Below are positions 47,026 to 56,159 of a stretch of DNA of 64,000 bases, piece by piece; positions within the stretch are counted from its first letter, which is position 1, and each line of letters begins with the position of its first letter. This DNA comes from Microbispora sp. H11081. Lineage in GTDB: Bacteria; Actinomycetota; Actinomycetes; Streptosporangiales; Streptosporangiaceae. The notes under the pieces are model-generated. The model did not search any database and was not told where the DNA came from. It saw only the letters and a program-made list of their open reading frames with translations. The stretch spans positions 434,001 through 498,000 of the forward strand of contig NZ_JABBWV010000001.1 in NCBI RefSeq assembly GCF_012999535.1. The letters are read 5' to 3'. Both the position numbers and the translations under genes were made by a program.

Positions 47026-47898
47026 ATGGAGCCGGTGCGGGTGGGACTCGTCGGTGCGGGGCCGTGGGCGGAGATGGTCCACGCGCCCGCCCTCGCGGCG
47101 GGGCCGCACACGACGCTCGCCGGGGTGTGGGCGCGAAGGCCCGCGGCGGCGCGAGAGCTGGCGGGCGCCCACGGCGCGCCCTCCTTCGAGCGGCTGGAGG
47201 ACCTGTTCGCGGCGTCGGAGGCGGTCGCCTTCTGCGTGCCGCCCGCCGTGCAGGCCGAGCTGGGCGTGCTCGCGGCCAGGGCGGGCAGGGCGCTGCTGCT
47301 GGAGAAGCCGCTCGCGGCCGACCTCGACGGCGCCCGGAGGCTCGCCGGGGCGATCGAGGACGCGGGAGTGGCGTCCCAGATGCTCTTCACGTTCCGCTAC
47401 TCGGCGGCGACCGTCGACTTCCTGGACCGCGCCCGCCTCGTCGAGCCCTTCGGCGGGCACGCCGCCAACATCTCCGGCAGCCTGCGGGGCGGCCCTTTCG
47501 CCACTCCCTGGCGGCTGGAGCGCGGGGCGGTGCTCGACGTGGGACCGCACACGATCGACCTGCTCGACGCCGCGCTCGGCCGGGTGGTCGCGGTGCGGGC
47601 GCACGGCGACCCGCTCGGGTGGGTCGGCCTGCTGCTGGAGCACGAGGGGGGCGCGGTCAGCGAGGCGTCGCTGTGCATGGCCGCCGAGGGCGAGACGCCG
47701 CCCAGCCGGATCGAGGTGTACGGCCGGCGCGGCAGCGCCTCGCTGCTCGGCTCCGAGATCGGCGACGTCGTCCCCGAGGTGGTCAGGCAGTTCGCGCAGA
47801 CGGTGCGCGACGGCGGCGGGCATCCGCTCGACGCCCGCCACGGCCTGCGCCTGCAGGAGATCATCGACGACGTTGAGCGGCAGTTGAGGGCCGGCTGA
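47026..47898 (+). CDS. Gfo/Idh/MocA family oxidoreductase
   Basis: A 290-residue NAD(P)-dependent dehydrogenase, slightly shorter than the usual 330-350. The Rossmann start is VGLVGAGPWAEMVHAPALAA, the catalytic-region motif EKPLAAD is present, and the C-terminal domain (QMLFTFRYSAAT onward) is complete but compact. Substrates of this family are usually sugars or inositols. A GGAGAGGGGG stretch precedes the ATG. The 3' end overlaps the convergent acyltransferase gene by 38 bases. Confidence 0.91.
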   Translation: MEPVRVGLVGAGPWAEMVHAPALAAGPHTTLAGVWARRPAAARELAGAHGAPSFERLEDLFAASEAVAFCVPPAVQAELGVLAARAGRALLLEKPLAADLDGARRLAGAIEDAGVASQMLFTFRYSAATVDFLDRARLVEPFGGHAANISGSLRGGPFATPWRLERGAVLDVGPHTIDLLDAALGRVVAVRAHGDPLGWVGLLLEHEGGAVSEASLCMAAEGETPPSRIEVYGRRGSASLLGSEIGDVVPEVVRQFAQTVRDGGGHPLDARHGLRLQEIIDDVERQLRAG

Positions 47899-49156
47899 CC
47901 AGGGCGAGACCCGCGACCAGGGCGGCGGAGGCGGCCACCGGCGCGGGGCCGGGCGCGAAGCCGGTGATCGTGAGGGTGAGCAGCGCGCCGCCGACGAGCG
48001 GGGCGGCCAGGGCCACGTGCCGGGGGGCGGCGGCCCCCATGGGCTCCTCGAACCTGCCGAGCAGCGTGGTCAGCGCCACCAGGACCAGCGCCAGGGCGGC
48101 CAGCCAGAGGGGCACGACGCTCCACCAGGACGCCGAGCCCGCGCTGGGGGCCCGCAGCCCGAGCCCGACGACGGCCGTGCCCGCGACGGCGGCGAGCGCG
48201 GTCATGTGCCACAGGTAGACGGTCATCATGCGCGGCGCGAGCGCGGTGAGCACCGCCGCGGCCCTCCGCCGCGCGGCCAGCGCGTTCAGCGCGGGGCGCA
48301 GCAGCATCGCCAGGCCGAGCTGGCCGGCGAACAGCGCGAGCAGGCAGGCGCTTGGCGGCGCCATGTTCGAGACCGTCCCGGGCATCCCGATCATGCTCGT
48401 GGGGTAGGGCCCGGTCGCCACGAGCGCGGCCAGCATGGCGAACCCGGCCACCGAGAGAGCGGCGGCCCGCCGCCCGGTGAGCCACTCCAGGCCGCCTTCG
48501 GCGTACCGGAACCCCACCTGGTGGACCGCCAGCCAGACGAACGCGACGTTGAGGTAGCCGGCGGCCTCCAGGCCGGAGAACCGGACCACGTCCGTCAGCA
48601 CCGCGCCGCCCGCGAGCACCGGCAGGGCAACGCCCGCCCGCACCCGCAGCAGGTGCGGCGTGGCCACCACCGCCAGCAGGTAGACCGCCAGGAACCAGAG
48701 CAACTGGCCGACCGTCCGCGCGGCCACCTCCACCGGCTGCGCGGGCATCCCGAGCGCCACCAGGAGATGGGGGAGCGGCAGCCACACGACCACCAGCGGC
48801 GCCACCGGCCAGGCCAGGCGGCGCACCCGCCGTGCCGTCCACGTCCGCGCCACGTCCGACCACGCCTCAGGACGCCCCGCGCGGCGCGTCGCGGACCGGT
48901 AGCTGATGGCGTTGGCCGCGCCCCCGGCGAAGAAGACCAGCGGCATGACCTGCGAGATCCAGGTGACGTACGGCACCGCCGCCAGGGCGTTGCCCGTGGT
49001 GAGCCGTCCCTGGGCGTACGACAGGACGGGCATCGTCCAGTGCTGGACGACCACGAGGACCATTCCGAACACGCGCAGGACGTCGATGAAGCGGTCCCGG
49101 GGCGCGGGCGCGGCCGGGGCCCTCCCGGGTGCGGGGGGAAGCATGGTCAGGGACAT
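47861..49156 (-). CDS. Acyltransferase-3 family membrane protein
   Basis: A 431-residue polytopic membrane protein of the acyltransferase 3 (OafA-like) family, with about ten helices. The N-terminal catalytic-region motif is RDRFIDVLRVFGMVLVVVQH (Arg and His conserved). A WISQVMPLVFFAGGAANAIS segment follows, and YLWHMTALAAV fits the late family motif. It probably O-acylates a cell-surface sugar or lipid. Starts at 49156 and 49144 are both possible; neither has a clear ribosome-binding site. Confidence 0.88.
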   Translation of the reverse strand: MSLTMLPPAPGRAPAAPAPRDRFIDVLRVFGMVLVVVQHWTMPVLSYAQGRLTTGNALAAVPYVTWISQVMPLVFFAGGAANAISYRSATRRAGRPEAWSDVARTWTARRVRRLAWPVAPLVVVWLPLPHLLVALGMPAQPVEVAARTVGQLLWFLAVYLLAVVATPHLLRVRAGVALPVLAGGAVLTDVVRFSGLEAAGYLNVAFVWLAVHQVGFRYAEGGLEWLTGRRAAALSVAGFAMLAALVATGPYPTSMIGMPGTVSNMAPPSACLLALFAGQLGLAMLLRPALNALAARRRAAAVLTALAPRMMTVYLWHMTALAAVAGTAVVGLGLRAPSAGSASWWSVVPLWLAALALVLVALTTLLGRFEEPMGAAAPRHVALAAPLVGGALLTLTITGFAPGPAPVAASAALVAGLALVSRPSTAAQRRR

Positions 49157-49646
49157 GGGGGACGCCTTCGCTGTGTCGGGCCGCCGTGCGAGGTGCGTCC
49201 GCGGGCGGCGGGGGGTCGAGCACGTCAAGCGTCCCGCCGCGGCCCCGCCCGGCGCAGCGACGCGGTCCCTACTCCCGATCATGGGCGACCCCCTACCGCC
49301 GGGGTAGGGCCTGCCCTACCATCCCCGCGAACGCCCAGGTGGACGGAGCGCGCGACCGGCCACCCGGGCCCGGCAGCACGCCCCGGCCCTCCCGTCGTTT
49401 ATGGCGCACCTCGCCTTCTCGCAGCATGAATGGCAGGTTCGCTTTACGGGGTCATACGTCGGCCGGAGGCGCGATCGCCGCGAATGCGCAATTCGGTCGC
49501 CCGTCGAAATCCTCTGATATCCCGAGATGGTTATGGGGTGCGCGATCTCGATTGGTGGATTAGTCTGACCTGGTTTCCGGCGCTTCGCCGTTCGAGCATC
49601 ATCCGAGGCAGGCGGGTCAATCGAAACGGGCGACAGCGAGGAAAGA
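49157..49646. other. Divergent intergenic region with repeated CCCTACC boxes
   Basis: Nearly 490 bases lie between the leftward acyltransferase and the rightward array. Three CCCTACC/GGTAGGG boxes occur at 49291-49297, 49303-49309 (inverted) and 49314-49320. The first two form a palindrome. Bases about 49430-49640 are AT-richer than normal, a likely promoter region for the array. No gene is supported. Confidence 0.5.
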
Positions 49647-51773
49647 ATGGATGTCGAACCGCTCGCGAGCGCGACGACGCGATCCGGTATCCGGCCAGCG
49701 GATCCTTTTGCGCGAATGACCCTCGGTAACAGCTTTTCGGTCATTTTCGGCACGACCCGCTGCCTTTATCGGCACCTGCTGACGATATGCGCCATGACCC
49801 TCGTCCCGGGCCTTGTGGCGCCGTTGGCTGTGCTCGTCGCCGCGGGCGATCGGGTCGCGGTCGTCGGCGGAATCCCGCGGTTCGTCGAGTTCCCACGGGT
49901 CTTCGGCGTGGTCCTCGCCGTGTCCGCGGTGACCGCGATCGCGTCGGGCCTCGCCGCCCTGGCCGGCGGCGCCCGTCTCGCGCTGGACTTCACCGACGGC
50001 CGTCCGTTGTCGGCCCGGCTCGCGGTGACGGCCGTCCTGCGCCGGGCGCCGACGTTCGCCATGCTCGTCGTCCTGTTCGTGCCGGCCGTCCTCGTGGTGG
50101 CGGCCATCGGTGCGGCGCTGGCGGCCTCGGCGCAGTCCGTCGTCCCGGCGGTGATCGTGGTGACGGTGGTCGGCGTCACGACGCTGCCGCTGATGATCGC
50201 ATGGGCCGCGCTGGCCGACGGGGCTCCTCCGCTGCGCACGACGTGGCGGCTGATCTCCCGTGGCTACGGCCGGGCCATCTGGATTCTGGCGCCGGGATAC
50301 CTCGCCGTTCCCGTCCTGCTCCAACTGGGCCTGTTCGCACTGGGCGGGCTGCTTCCCGACCCCACCGACGGGCTGTTCCGCGACGCGGCGCGGCCGGCCG
50401 CGGCCGTCTTGCAGACGCCGCTCCAGGCCGTCGCCGTCGGCTGCTGCTACGCCTACCTGCGCCGGCTGGGGCCGGCCACCGTCGATGACCTCGACCGGGA
50501 GAAGGGCCAAGAGCGCGGCCGTGAGCGCGCCGGATGGCGGTGGCCGCCGATCATCGCGTGGCCGGCCGTACTGCTGGTCACCATGCTGCCCGGCCTGCTG
50601 TACGGCGGGTACGCGGCCGAACCGCTCTCCTGGGCCCGCATGGTCGACAACGAGATCGGCGTCAAGGAAAGGGACGTGTTTTACCCGTCGCGCACCGAGA
50701 TCATGCTCGGCCCCGGCGGGAAGCCCGTCGTCTTCCGCGACGAGCACCGCCCGGTGATGGTGTTCTGCGACGACGACACGTGTGGCGAGCATGTCAGCGT
50801 CACGCTGGACCAGTACTTCTCCACCCATCCGGCGACGGCGGTCGCGCCCGACGGCTCGCTGGTCGTCGCGGGCTGGACGCGTGAGATCGGTGCCTCCCAG
50901 ATGGAGCTGGTCATGTTCTCCTGCCGGCCCGGCGGCTGCGTCCGGCGGCCGGGCAAGCCGCTGAAGGCCACCAAGGAGACGTCGGACGCGCGGGCCGCCG
51001 CCGTGACGACACCGCACGGCCTCGCCATCGCCTGGAGCGTCCGCCTTCCCGGCCATGACAAGAAGCCCCTCTCCCGCGTCGAGCTCGCGCTGTGCGACGA
51101 CGTCGCCTGTGCCCGGCGTCGCGTCGTCCCGGTGGGCGACATCGTCGACAGCTTCACGATCCATGACATGGACGCCCGTGTCCTGGCCGTCGCCGTCTCA
51201 CCGGACGGGCGGCCGGTCGTCGCCTACACCGACCGGGGCACCCACAAGCTCACCGTGGCGAGCTGCGAGTCCGCGTCGTGCGCACACCCGTCGATCCATG
51301 CGTTCGACCTGCCCGCGCTGACGAGGTACACCTGGCTGACCAGCACCCTGCGCACACAGGTGGCGGTGCGGCCGGACGGGCGGCCGGTCATCGTGTACAG
51401 CGACCCCGGCGACGGCCACACCTCGACGATCCTGCTCTGCTCCGATCCGGCCTGTTCGGGCCCGCCTCGTTTCGTGCCGGTGCCCGAGGTCGTCGCGGTG
51501 AGCGCGCCCGGCCTCGCCCTGGACGCCCATGGCCTCCCTCTGCTGGCCGGTTACCGCTGGAAGGGCGCGCTGATCGATCTGGTCGCGTGCGGGGACCAGA
51601 ACTGCGCCCGCCGCTCCGCCTCCCCTCTGCTGCCCGCCGGCGGGGTCGGGCAGTTCGACCTCGTCATCGGCTCCGACCAGCGGCCGCGCATTCTGTGGTA
51701 CGGCACGGCCGATCCGGCCGGTGGCAACGCATATCACCTGCTCACCTGCGCCGACCCGCACTGCGCCCCATGA
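49647..51773 (+). CDS. Membrane protein with seven C-x4-C modules, array copy 1
   Basis: A 708-residue protein in two halves. Residues about 30-330 contain roughly six or seven membrane helices, beginning after a cytoplasmic segment (FGTTRCLYRHLLTICAMTLV). The last helix (LLVTMLPGLLYGGYAA) leads to an external domain of about 370 residues. There, seven C-x4-C pairs recur about every 50 residues (FCDDDTCGE, FSCRPGGCV, LCDDVACAR, SCESASCAH, LCSDPACSG, ACGDQNCAR, TCADPHCAP). Each follows a strand like VSPDGRPVVAYTD. This suggests a seven-bladed propeller with a disulphide per blade. Paralogues follow at 51847 and 52683. Function unknown; I know no name for the combination. Confidence 0.88.
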   Translation: MDVEPLASATTRSGIRPADPFARMTLGNSFSVIFGTTRCLYRHLLTICAMTLVPGLVAPLAVLVAAGDRVAVVGGIPRFVEFPRVFGVVLAVSAVTAIASGLAALAGGARLALDFTDGRPLSARLAVTAVLRRAPTFAMLVVLFVPAVLVVAAIGAALAASAQSVVPAVIVVTVVGVTTLPLMIAWAALADGAPPLRTTWRLISRGYGRAIWILAPGYLAVPVLLQLGLFALGGLLPDPTDGLFRDAARPAAAVLQTPLQAVAVGCCYAYLRRLGPATVDDLDREKGQERGRERAGWRWPPIIAWPAVLLVTMLPGLLYGGYAAEPLSWARMVDNEIGVKERDVFYPSRTEIMLGPGGKPVVFRDEHRPVMVFCDDDTCGEHVSVTLDQYFSTHPATAVAPDGSLVVAGWTREIGASQMELVMFSCRPGGCVRRPGKPLKATKETSDARAAAVTTPHGLAIAWSVRLPGHDKKPLSRVELALCDDVACARRRVVPVGDIVDSFTIHDMDARVLAVAVSPDGRPVVAYTDRGTHKLTVASCESASCAHPSIHAFDLPALTRYTWLTSTLRTQVAVRPDGRPVIVYSDPGDGHTSTILLCSDPACSGPPRFVPVPEVVAVSAPGLALDAHGLPLLAGYRWKGALIDLVACGDQNCARRSASPLLPAGGVGQFDLVIGSDQRPRILWYGTADPAGGNAYHLLTCADPHCAP

Positions 51774-51846
51774 GGAACGGGGACCGGGGCGCTGATCTGC
51801 CCGCGGCCCGTCTTCGCGCGACCGGGCCGCCACCACGAGGGGGGAA

Positions 51847-52652
51847 ATGAGTCGCGAATCGTCCACCAGCCCGGCGGCCCGATCGGAAGCGTGGTCGCGG
51901 GATACGCTCGCCCAGGTGTGGGGCGAGCGCGACCTCGAGATCGTGTACGGCACCGCGCGCCGCCTCTACCGGCCACTGCTGGCCGTGTGCGCCATGACGA
52001 TCGTGCCGGCCCTCGTGGCGACGGCGGCCGTGGTCGTGGCCCTGGGCGACCGGATCGCCATCGTCAACGGGGCCCCGCTGCTCCTGACCTCGTCGCCGGG
52101 CGTCCTGTGGGCGTACGCCGGGGTGCTGCCATCATGATCATCGCCGAGCTCGCCTGTTCGGCCGCGGGCAGCCGCCTCGTCGTCGATCACATCGACGGCC
52201 GCCCGTCGTCGCCGGCGCGTGTCGTCCTGGCCGTCCTGCGCCGCCCGCACGCCTTCCTGCTGCTCGCCGCCGAGTTCACGCTGGCGGCCGGAGCGCTGAT
52301 CGTCCTGGTCGTCGTCGTGGCGGAGCTGGTGGAGTCGATAGTCATGGCGCTGATCCTGGTCGCGGTGGCCGGCCTCTTCACGCTGCCCGCCCTGCTCGGC
52401 TCCGGGCCCCCGCGGTCCGTGACGGTGTCCGAGATCGCCGTGAGGAGCGCCCCCGGCCTGGCCCTTGACGCCGCCGGCCGTCCGATCCTGGCCGGCTACG
52501 ACACGGAGGACCTCCGGGTGACCGTCCTGGCGTGCGAGGACGTCGGCTGCGCCCGCCGCCCGCGCATCGTCTGGTACGGCACGCCCGATCGCGGGGGGAC
52601 GCCCACGTATCACGTCCTCACCTGCGCCGACCCGTACTGCCGGAAGTCCTAG
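51847..52652 (+). pseudogene. Broken middle copy of the C-x4-C membrane array
   Basis: The N-terminal half (SRESSTSPAARSEAWSRDTL, then YGTARRLYRPLLAVCAMTIV) matches its neighbours but stops after WAYAGVLPS near 52135. The adjacent frame resumes at once with AELACSAAGSRLVVDHIDGR, so a base has been lost. Further on, about 350 residues are missing between LFTLPALLG and VRSAPGLALDAAGRPILAGY. A second short deletion lies between VGCARR and PRIVWYG. Only two C-x4-C pairs remain. It cannot encode the full protein. Confidence 0.9.
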
Positions 52653-52682
52653 ACGAAGCGCCCGGACATCCCGAGGAGGGAC

Positions 52683-54881
52683 ATGAGTCTCGGAACGCCG
52701 GTGAGCGCGGCGGGGTCGCCCGCCGCCTGGCCGGATGACGCGTTCGACCAGTTGAAGGGCCTTCGCGGCCTGCGCATCATGTACGGCACGGCGGTCCGTC
52801 TCTACCGGGACCTGCTGGCGGTGTGCGCCCTGGTCCTCGTTCCGCCGTTCGTGGCGCCGGTGGCCGTGCTGGTGGCGCTGAGCCACCGGGTTTCCTTTGT
52901 CAACGGAGCTCCTGTGCTCCTCGTGCCCTCGCCGGCCGTCCTTTGGACCTTCGCCGGACTCGCGCTGACGGCCGTCGTGGCAGGATTCGCCTGCCTGGCC
53001 GCGGGCAGTCACCTCGTGGTGGGCCACATCGAGGGCCGCCCCCTGTCGGCGGGGCGTGCCGTCCTGGCCGTTCTCCGGCGCCCGCACGCCGTGCTGCTGC
53101 TCACCGTCAATCTCGTGTTGATCATCGCCGTGCAGGCAGGGGTCATCGCCGTGGTGGCCCATGCGACGGGATCGATCGTCGCGGTGGTGATCCTGGGCGT
53201 GCTGCTCGTCCTCCTGACGCTCCCGGCCGTACTCGCCTGGGCGGCGCTGCCCGAGCGAATTCCGCCGCTGACGGCGGCGTACCACCTGGTGGCCTACGAC
53301 TACTGGTGGACGATCCGGACGATCGTGGTGGCCTTGGCCGCCGTTCCGGTCCTGGCGCAGCTCGGTCTGCGCCTCCTCTGCGCGGCCCTCCCCGTCCCGG
53401 CCGGCGTGCGGATCGGAGACGTCCTGGGGATGACGGTGGCCGTCCTGCTGGTGCCCTTCCAGGCCGCGGTGCTCGGCTGCTGCTACGCGCGGCTCCATCG
53501 GGAGAACCAGGCGCGCTGGGGAGCCCTGGTGATCCGGGGAGACAAGGGCGGGCGTGGACGGGCCGCGACCGCGACCGGCGGCGCACCCGGCGGGCGGCGC
53601 ACCCGCTGGTGGCCGGTCGGGCTGGTGCTTCTGCCCGGCCTGCTGTACGGCGGCTACGCGGTGGCCGGTCCGCTCAGCGACGTGATCGACAACGAGATCG
53701 CGGGCGAGGATCGCGGTGATCTGGGCTGGAATCGCGGCGAGGACGGTCCAGGACCGGTCCAGATCGCCTTGAGCCCTCGCGGGTTCCCGATCGTCATCCG
53801 CGACCGGGGGTTCCACGAGGTGACGTTCTGCGGCGACGACACCTGTGGCGCGCAGACCACCGTCATCCTGGACGCCTCCATCGAGGAGCAGGCCGGGGCG
53901 GCGGTCACCCTCGACGGCTCGGTGGTGCTCGCGGGCTGGGTGAGGGGGGACGATGAGATCGAACGGCGGGAGCTCCAGCTGTTCTCCTGCCGGCCCGACG
54001 GCTGCACGTGGCGTACCGGCCCGCCGTTGCGGACGGTGCCCGGCGACGTGCTCCGGCTGGACGTGGCCCCGGTGAACGCCACCGCGGTCGCGACGCGAGA
54101 CGGGATCGCCGTCGCCTCGATCGCCCCCGTCTCCGCGGACCGGCACCCGGCTCGCGCACGTGTGACACTGACGCGGTGCCCGGACGTCGCCTGCGCCCAC
54201 CCCCGGACGATCACGGTGGGAGACCTCACCGTCGCGGACTTCTTCGAGTACCGGAAGCCCAGCAATCTCGCCGTCGCGGCGTCTCCGGACGGGCGCCCGG
54301 TGATCGCGTACGCGGACCTGATCACGCGGAAGGCCACCATCGTGATCTGCGACACCGTGGCGTGCGGGCATCCGGCCACTCGCACGTTCGACATGCGCGA
54401 CAGGTCGTCGCCGCGGTACGACCCCAGGAGGTCGTCCGGCGGCCTGCGACTCCAGGTCGCCGTCAGGCCGGACGGCAGACCGGTGATCGTCCACAACGGC
54501 GGCGGCACCGGGGACACATCGATCCTGCTCTGCCGCGATCCGTCCTGCTCCGGGACCCCGCGGACGGTGTCGGCGTCCGGACTGGTCACGCGGAGCGCCC
54601 CCGGCCTGGCCCTGGATCCGGCCGGCCGTCCTGTTCTGGCCGGATACGACCCCGTCGACCCACCGGTAGCCGTCATGTTCTGCCGCGACGACGGCTGCGT
54701 GGGGAGAGACGTCACCCACCTGGTCCCCACGTCCCACGTGGGCGAGGTGGACGTCGCCATCGGTCCCGACCGGCGCCCGCGCATCGTCTGGTACGGCACG
54801 CTCGACGGCAGGAGACCTCCCACCTATCACCTGCTCACCTGCGCCGACGCCTGGTGCGGCAGGCGGCCGTCGCCGTCCTGA
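52683..54881 (+). CDS. Membrane protein with seven C-x4-C modules, array copy 3
   Basis: A 732-residue paralogue of the gene at 49647. The membrane half begins YGTAVRLYRDLLAVCALVLV and ends with LVLLPGLLYGGYAVAGPLSD. The external half again has exactly seven C-x4-C pairs (FCGDDTCGA, FSCRPDGCT, RCPDVACAH, ICDTVACGH, LCRDPSCSG, FCRDDGCVG, TCADAWCGR). Conservation of all seven while the sequence between them drifts argues they are structural disulphides. The ATG has a strong GAGGAGGG ribosome-binding site. The gene ends 60-70 bases before the second cobalamin riboswitch, but nothing links it to B12. Confidence 0.9.
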   Translation: MSLGTPVSAAGSPAAWPDDAFDQLKGLRGLRIMYGTAVRLYRDLLAVCALVLVPPFVAPVAVLVALSHRVSFVNGAPVLLVPSPAVLWTFAGLALTAVVAGFACLAAGSHLVVGHIEGRPLSAGRAVLAVLRRPHAVLLLTVNLVLIIAVQAGVIAVVAHATGSIVAVVILGVLLVLLTLPAVLAWAALPERIPPLTAAYHLVAYDYWWTIRTIVVALAAVPVLAQLGLRLLCAALPVPAGVRIGDVLGMTVAVLLVPFQAAVLGCCYARLHRENQARWGALVIRGDKGGRGRAATATGGAPGGRRTRWWPVGLVLLPGLLYGGYAVAGPLSDVIDNEIAGEDRGDLGWNRGEDGPGPVQIALSPRGFPIVIRDRGFHEVTFCGDDTCGAQTTVILDASIEEQAGAAVTLDGSVVLAGWVRGDDEIERRELQLFSCRPDGCTWRTGPPLRTVPGDVLRLDVAPVNATAVATRDGIAVASIAPVSADRHPARARVTLTRCPDVACAHPRTITVGDLTVADFFEYRKPSNLAVAASPDGRPVIAYADLITRKATIVICDTVACGHPATRTFDMRDRSSPRYDPRRSSGGLRLQVAVRPDGRPVIVHNGGGTGDTSILLCRDPSCSGTPRTVSASGLVTRSAPGLALDPAGRPVLAGYDPVDPPVAVMFCRDDGCVGRDVTHLVPTSHVGEVDVAIGPDRRPRIVWYGTLDGRRPPTYHLLTCADAWCGRRPSPS

Positions 54882-54944
54882 CGGGCGGCCGTCGCAGACG
54901 GACGGAGCCCGGCGGGGGCGGGGGCTGGACGCCGGGTGAGGGAT

Positions 54945-55050
54945 TGGTACCGTTGCGTCCGACGCGCGCCGTGCAGCGAAATCCGGTGAGAATCCGGTGC
55001 TGTCCCGCAACTGTGGTTCCCCGCCCCCGGGGACGAGCCAGGTCGCCTGC
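54945..55050 (+). promoter_or_regulatory. Cobalamin riboswitch upstream of btuF
   Basis: The leader has the conserved core GCAGCGAAATCCGGTGAGAA followed by TCCGGTGCTGTCCCGCAACTG and a closing GAGCCAGGTCGCCTGC arm. About 90 bases of possible expression platform follow before the GTG start, which has a GGAGGA ribosome-binding site. It should repress the btuFCD-cbiZ operon when cobalamin is abundant. Confidence 0.93.
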
Positions 55051-55148
55051 GCTGCGCGCCGACGTCATCGACCCTCGTGGAAAAGGGTGATCCGTCGCTT
55101 TCCAGCGGGTCTCTCGATTCCCGGCATGCCCCCTGATGGAGGACCCTC

Positions 55149-56111
55149 GTGAGGCCCGTACGCACGGCCGTCGCGGGCGTGATGCTGGGTGTGCTCGGAC
55201 TGGCCGGCTGCGGCCAGACCGGCGGCTCCGCCACGTCCGCCACCCCCACTCCCGCCGCATCGGACACCGCCACCACCAGCGAGGGGCAGGGCACCTTCCC
55301 TGTGACCGTGCAGGCGGGCAACGGCGCGGTGACCCTCTCCCAGCGCCCCGAGCGCATCGTGTCGCTCTCGCCCACCGCCACCGAGATCCTCTTCGCGATC
55401 GGCGCGGGCGCGCAGGTGACGGCGGTGGACGACCAGTCGGACTACCCGCCGGAGGCGCCGAAGACCGCGCTGTCGGGGTTCAAGCCCAACGTCGAGGCGA
55501 TCGTGGCCGCCAAGCCCGACCTCGTCGTGGTCGCCAACGACCTGGAAGGCGTCGTGGCCGGTCTGGGCAAGGTCGGCGTGCCGGTGCTGCTCGAACCCGC
55601 CGCGACCAAGCTGGACGACACCTACGACCAGATCAGGGACCTCGGCGCGGCCACCGGCAACACGGCCAAGGCCGAGGAGGTGGCCAACGACGTCGAGCGG
55701 AAGCTCGACGCGCTCGCGGCGGCGGCGCCGAAGGGCAAGGGCCTGACGTACTACCACGAGCTGGACAGCACGCCCTACGCGGCGACGTCGACCACCTTCC
55801 TCGGGCAGGTCTACAACCTGTTCGGGCTGAAGAACATCGCCGACGAGGCGCCCGACGCGGCCGGCGGCTACCCCAAGCTGTCGGCGGAGTTCATCGCCGA
55901 GGCCGACCCCGACCTGATCTTCCTGGGCGACACCAAGTGCTGCGGCCAGAACGCCGCCACGCTGGCGAAGCGGCCCGGCTGGTCCGGCCTGTCCGCCCTG
56001 AAGAAGGACCATGTGGTGGAACTGGACGACGACATCGCCTCCCGCTGGGGGCCGCGGGTCGTCGATCTCGCCCAGGCCGTCGCCGACGCCGTCCAGAAGG
56101 CCGCGGGCTGA
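55149..56111 (+). CDS. btuF: Corrinoid ABC transporter binding lipoprotein
   Basis: A 320-residue lipoprotein with signal GVMLGVLGLAGC (lipobox Cys near residue 22) and a class III periplasmic binding fold: PERIVSLSPTATEILFAIGA and KPDLVVVANDLEGVVAG. It is the first gene of an operon under a cobalamin riboswitch, followed by FecCD-type permease, ATPase and CbiZ. This makes B12 or cobinamide the probable ligand rather than siderophore iron. GTG start with GGAGGA upstream. Confidence 0.94.
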   Translation: MRPVRTAVAGVMLGVLGLAGCGQTGGSATSATPTPAASDTATTSEGQGTFPVTVQAGNGAVTLSQRPERIVSLSPTATEILFAIGAGAQVTAVDDQSDYPPEAPKTALSGFKPNVEAIVAAKPDLVVVANDLEGVVAGLGKVGVPVLLEPAATKLDDTYDQIRDLGAATGNTAKAEEVANDVERKLDALAAAAPKGKGLTYYHELDSTPYAATSTTFLGQVYNLFGLKNIADEAPDAAGGYPKLSAEFIAEADPDLIFLGDTKCCGQNAATLAKRPGWSGLSALKKDHVVELDDDIASRWGPRVVDLAQAVADAVQKAAG

Positions 56112-56159
56112 CCCGCGTCGTGGTGAGAGGCGTGGCGTGGTGACAGGTGTGGTGACGCC

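Noticed and set aside
51966-55010. A 1014-codon open frame opposite the C-x4-C array
   Set aside because: It crosses two genes, a pseudogene and part of a riboswitch, and its composition is that of an antisense shadow.
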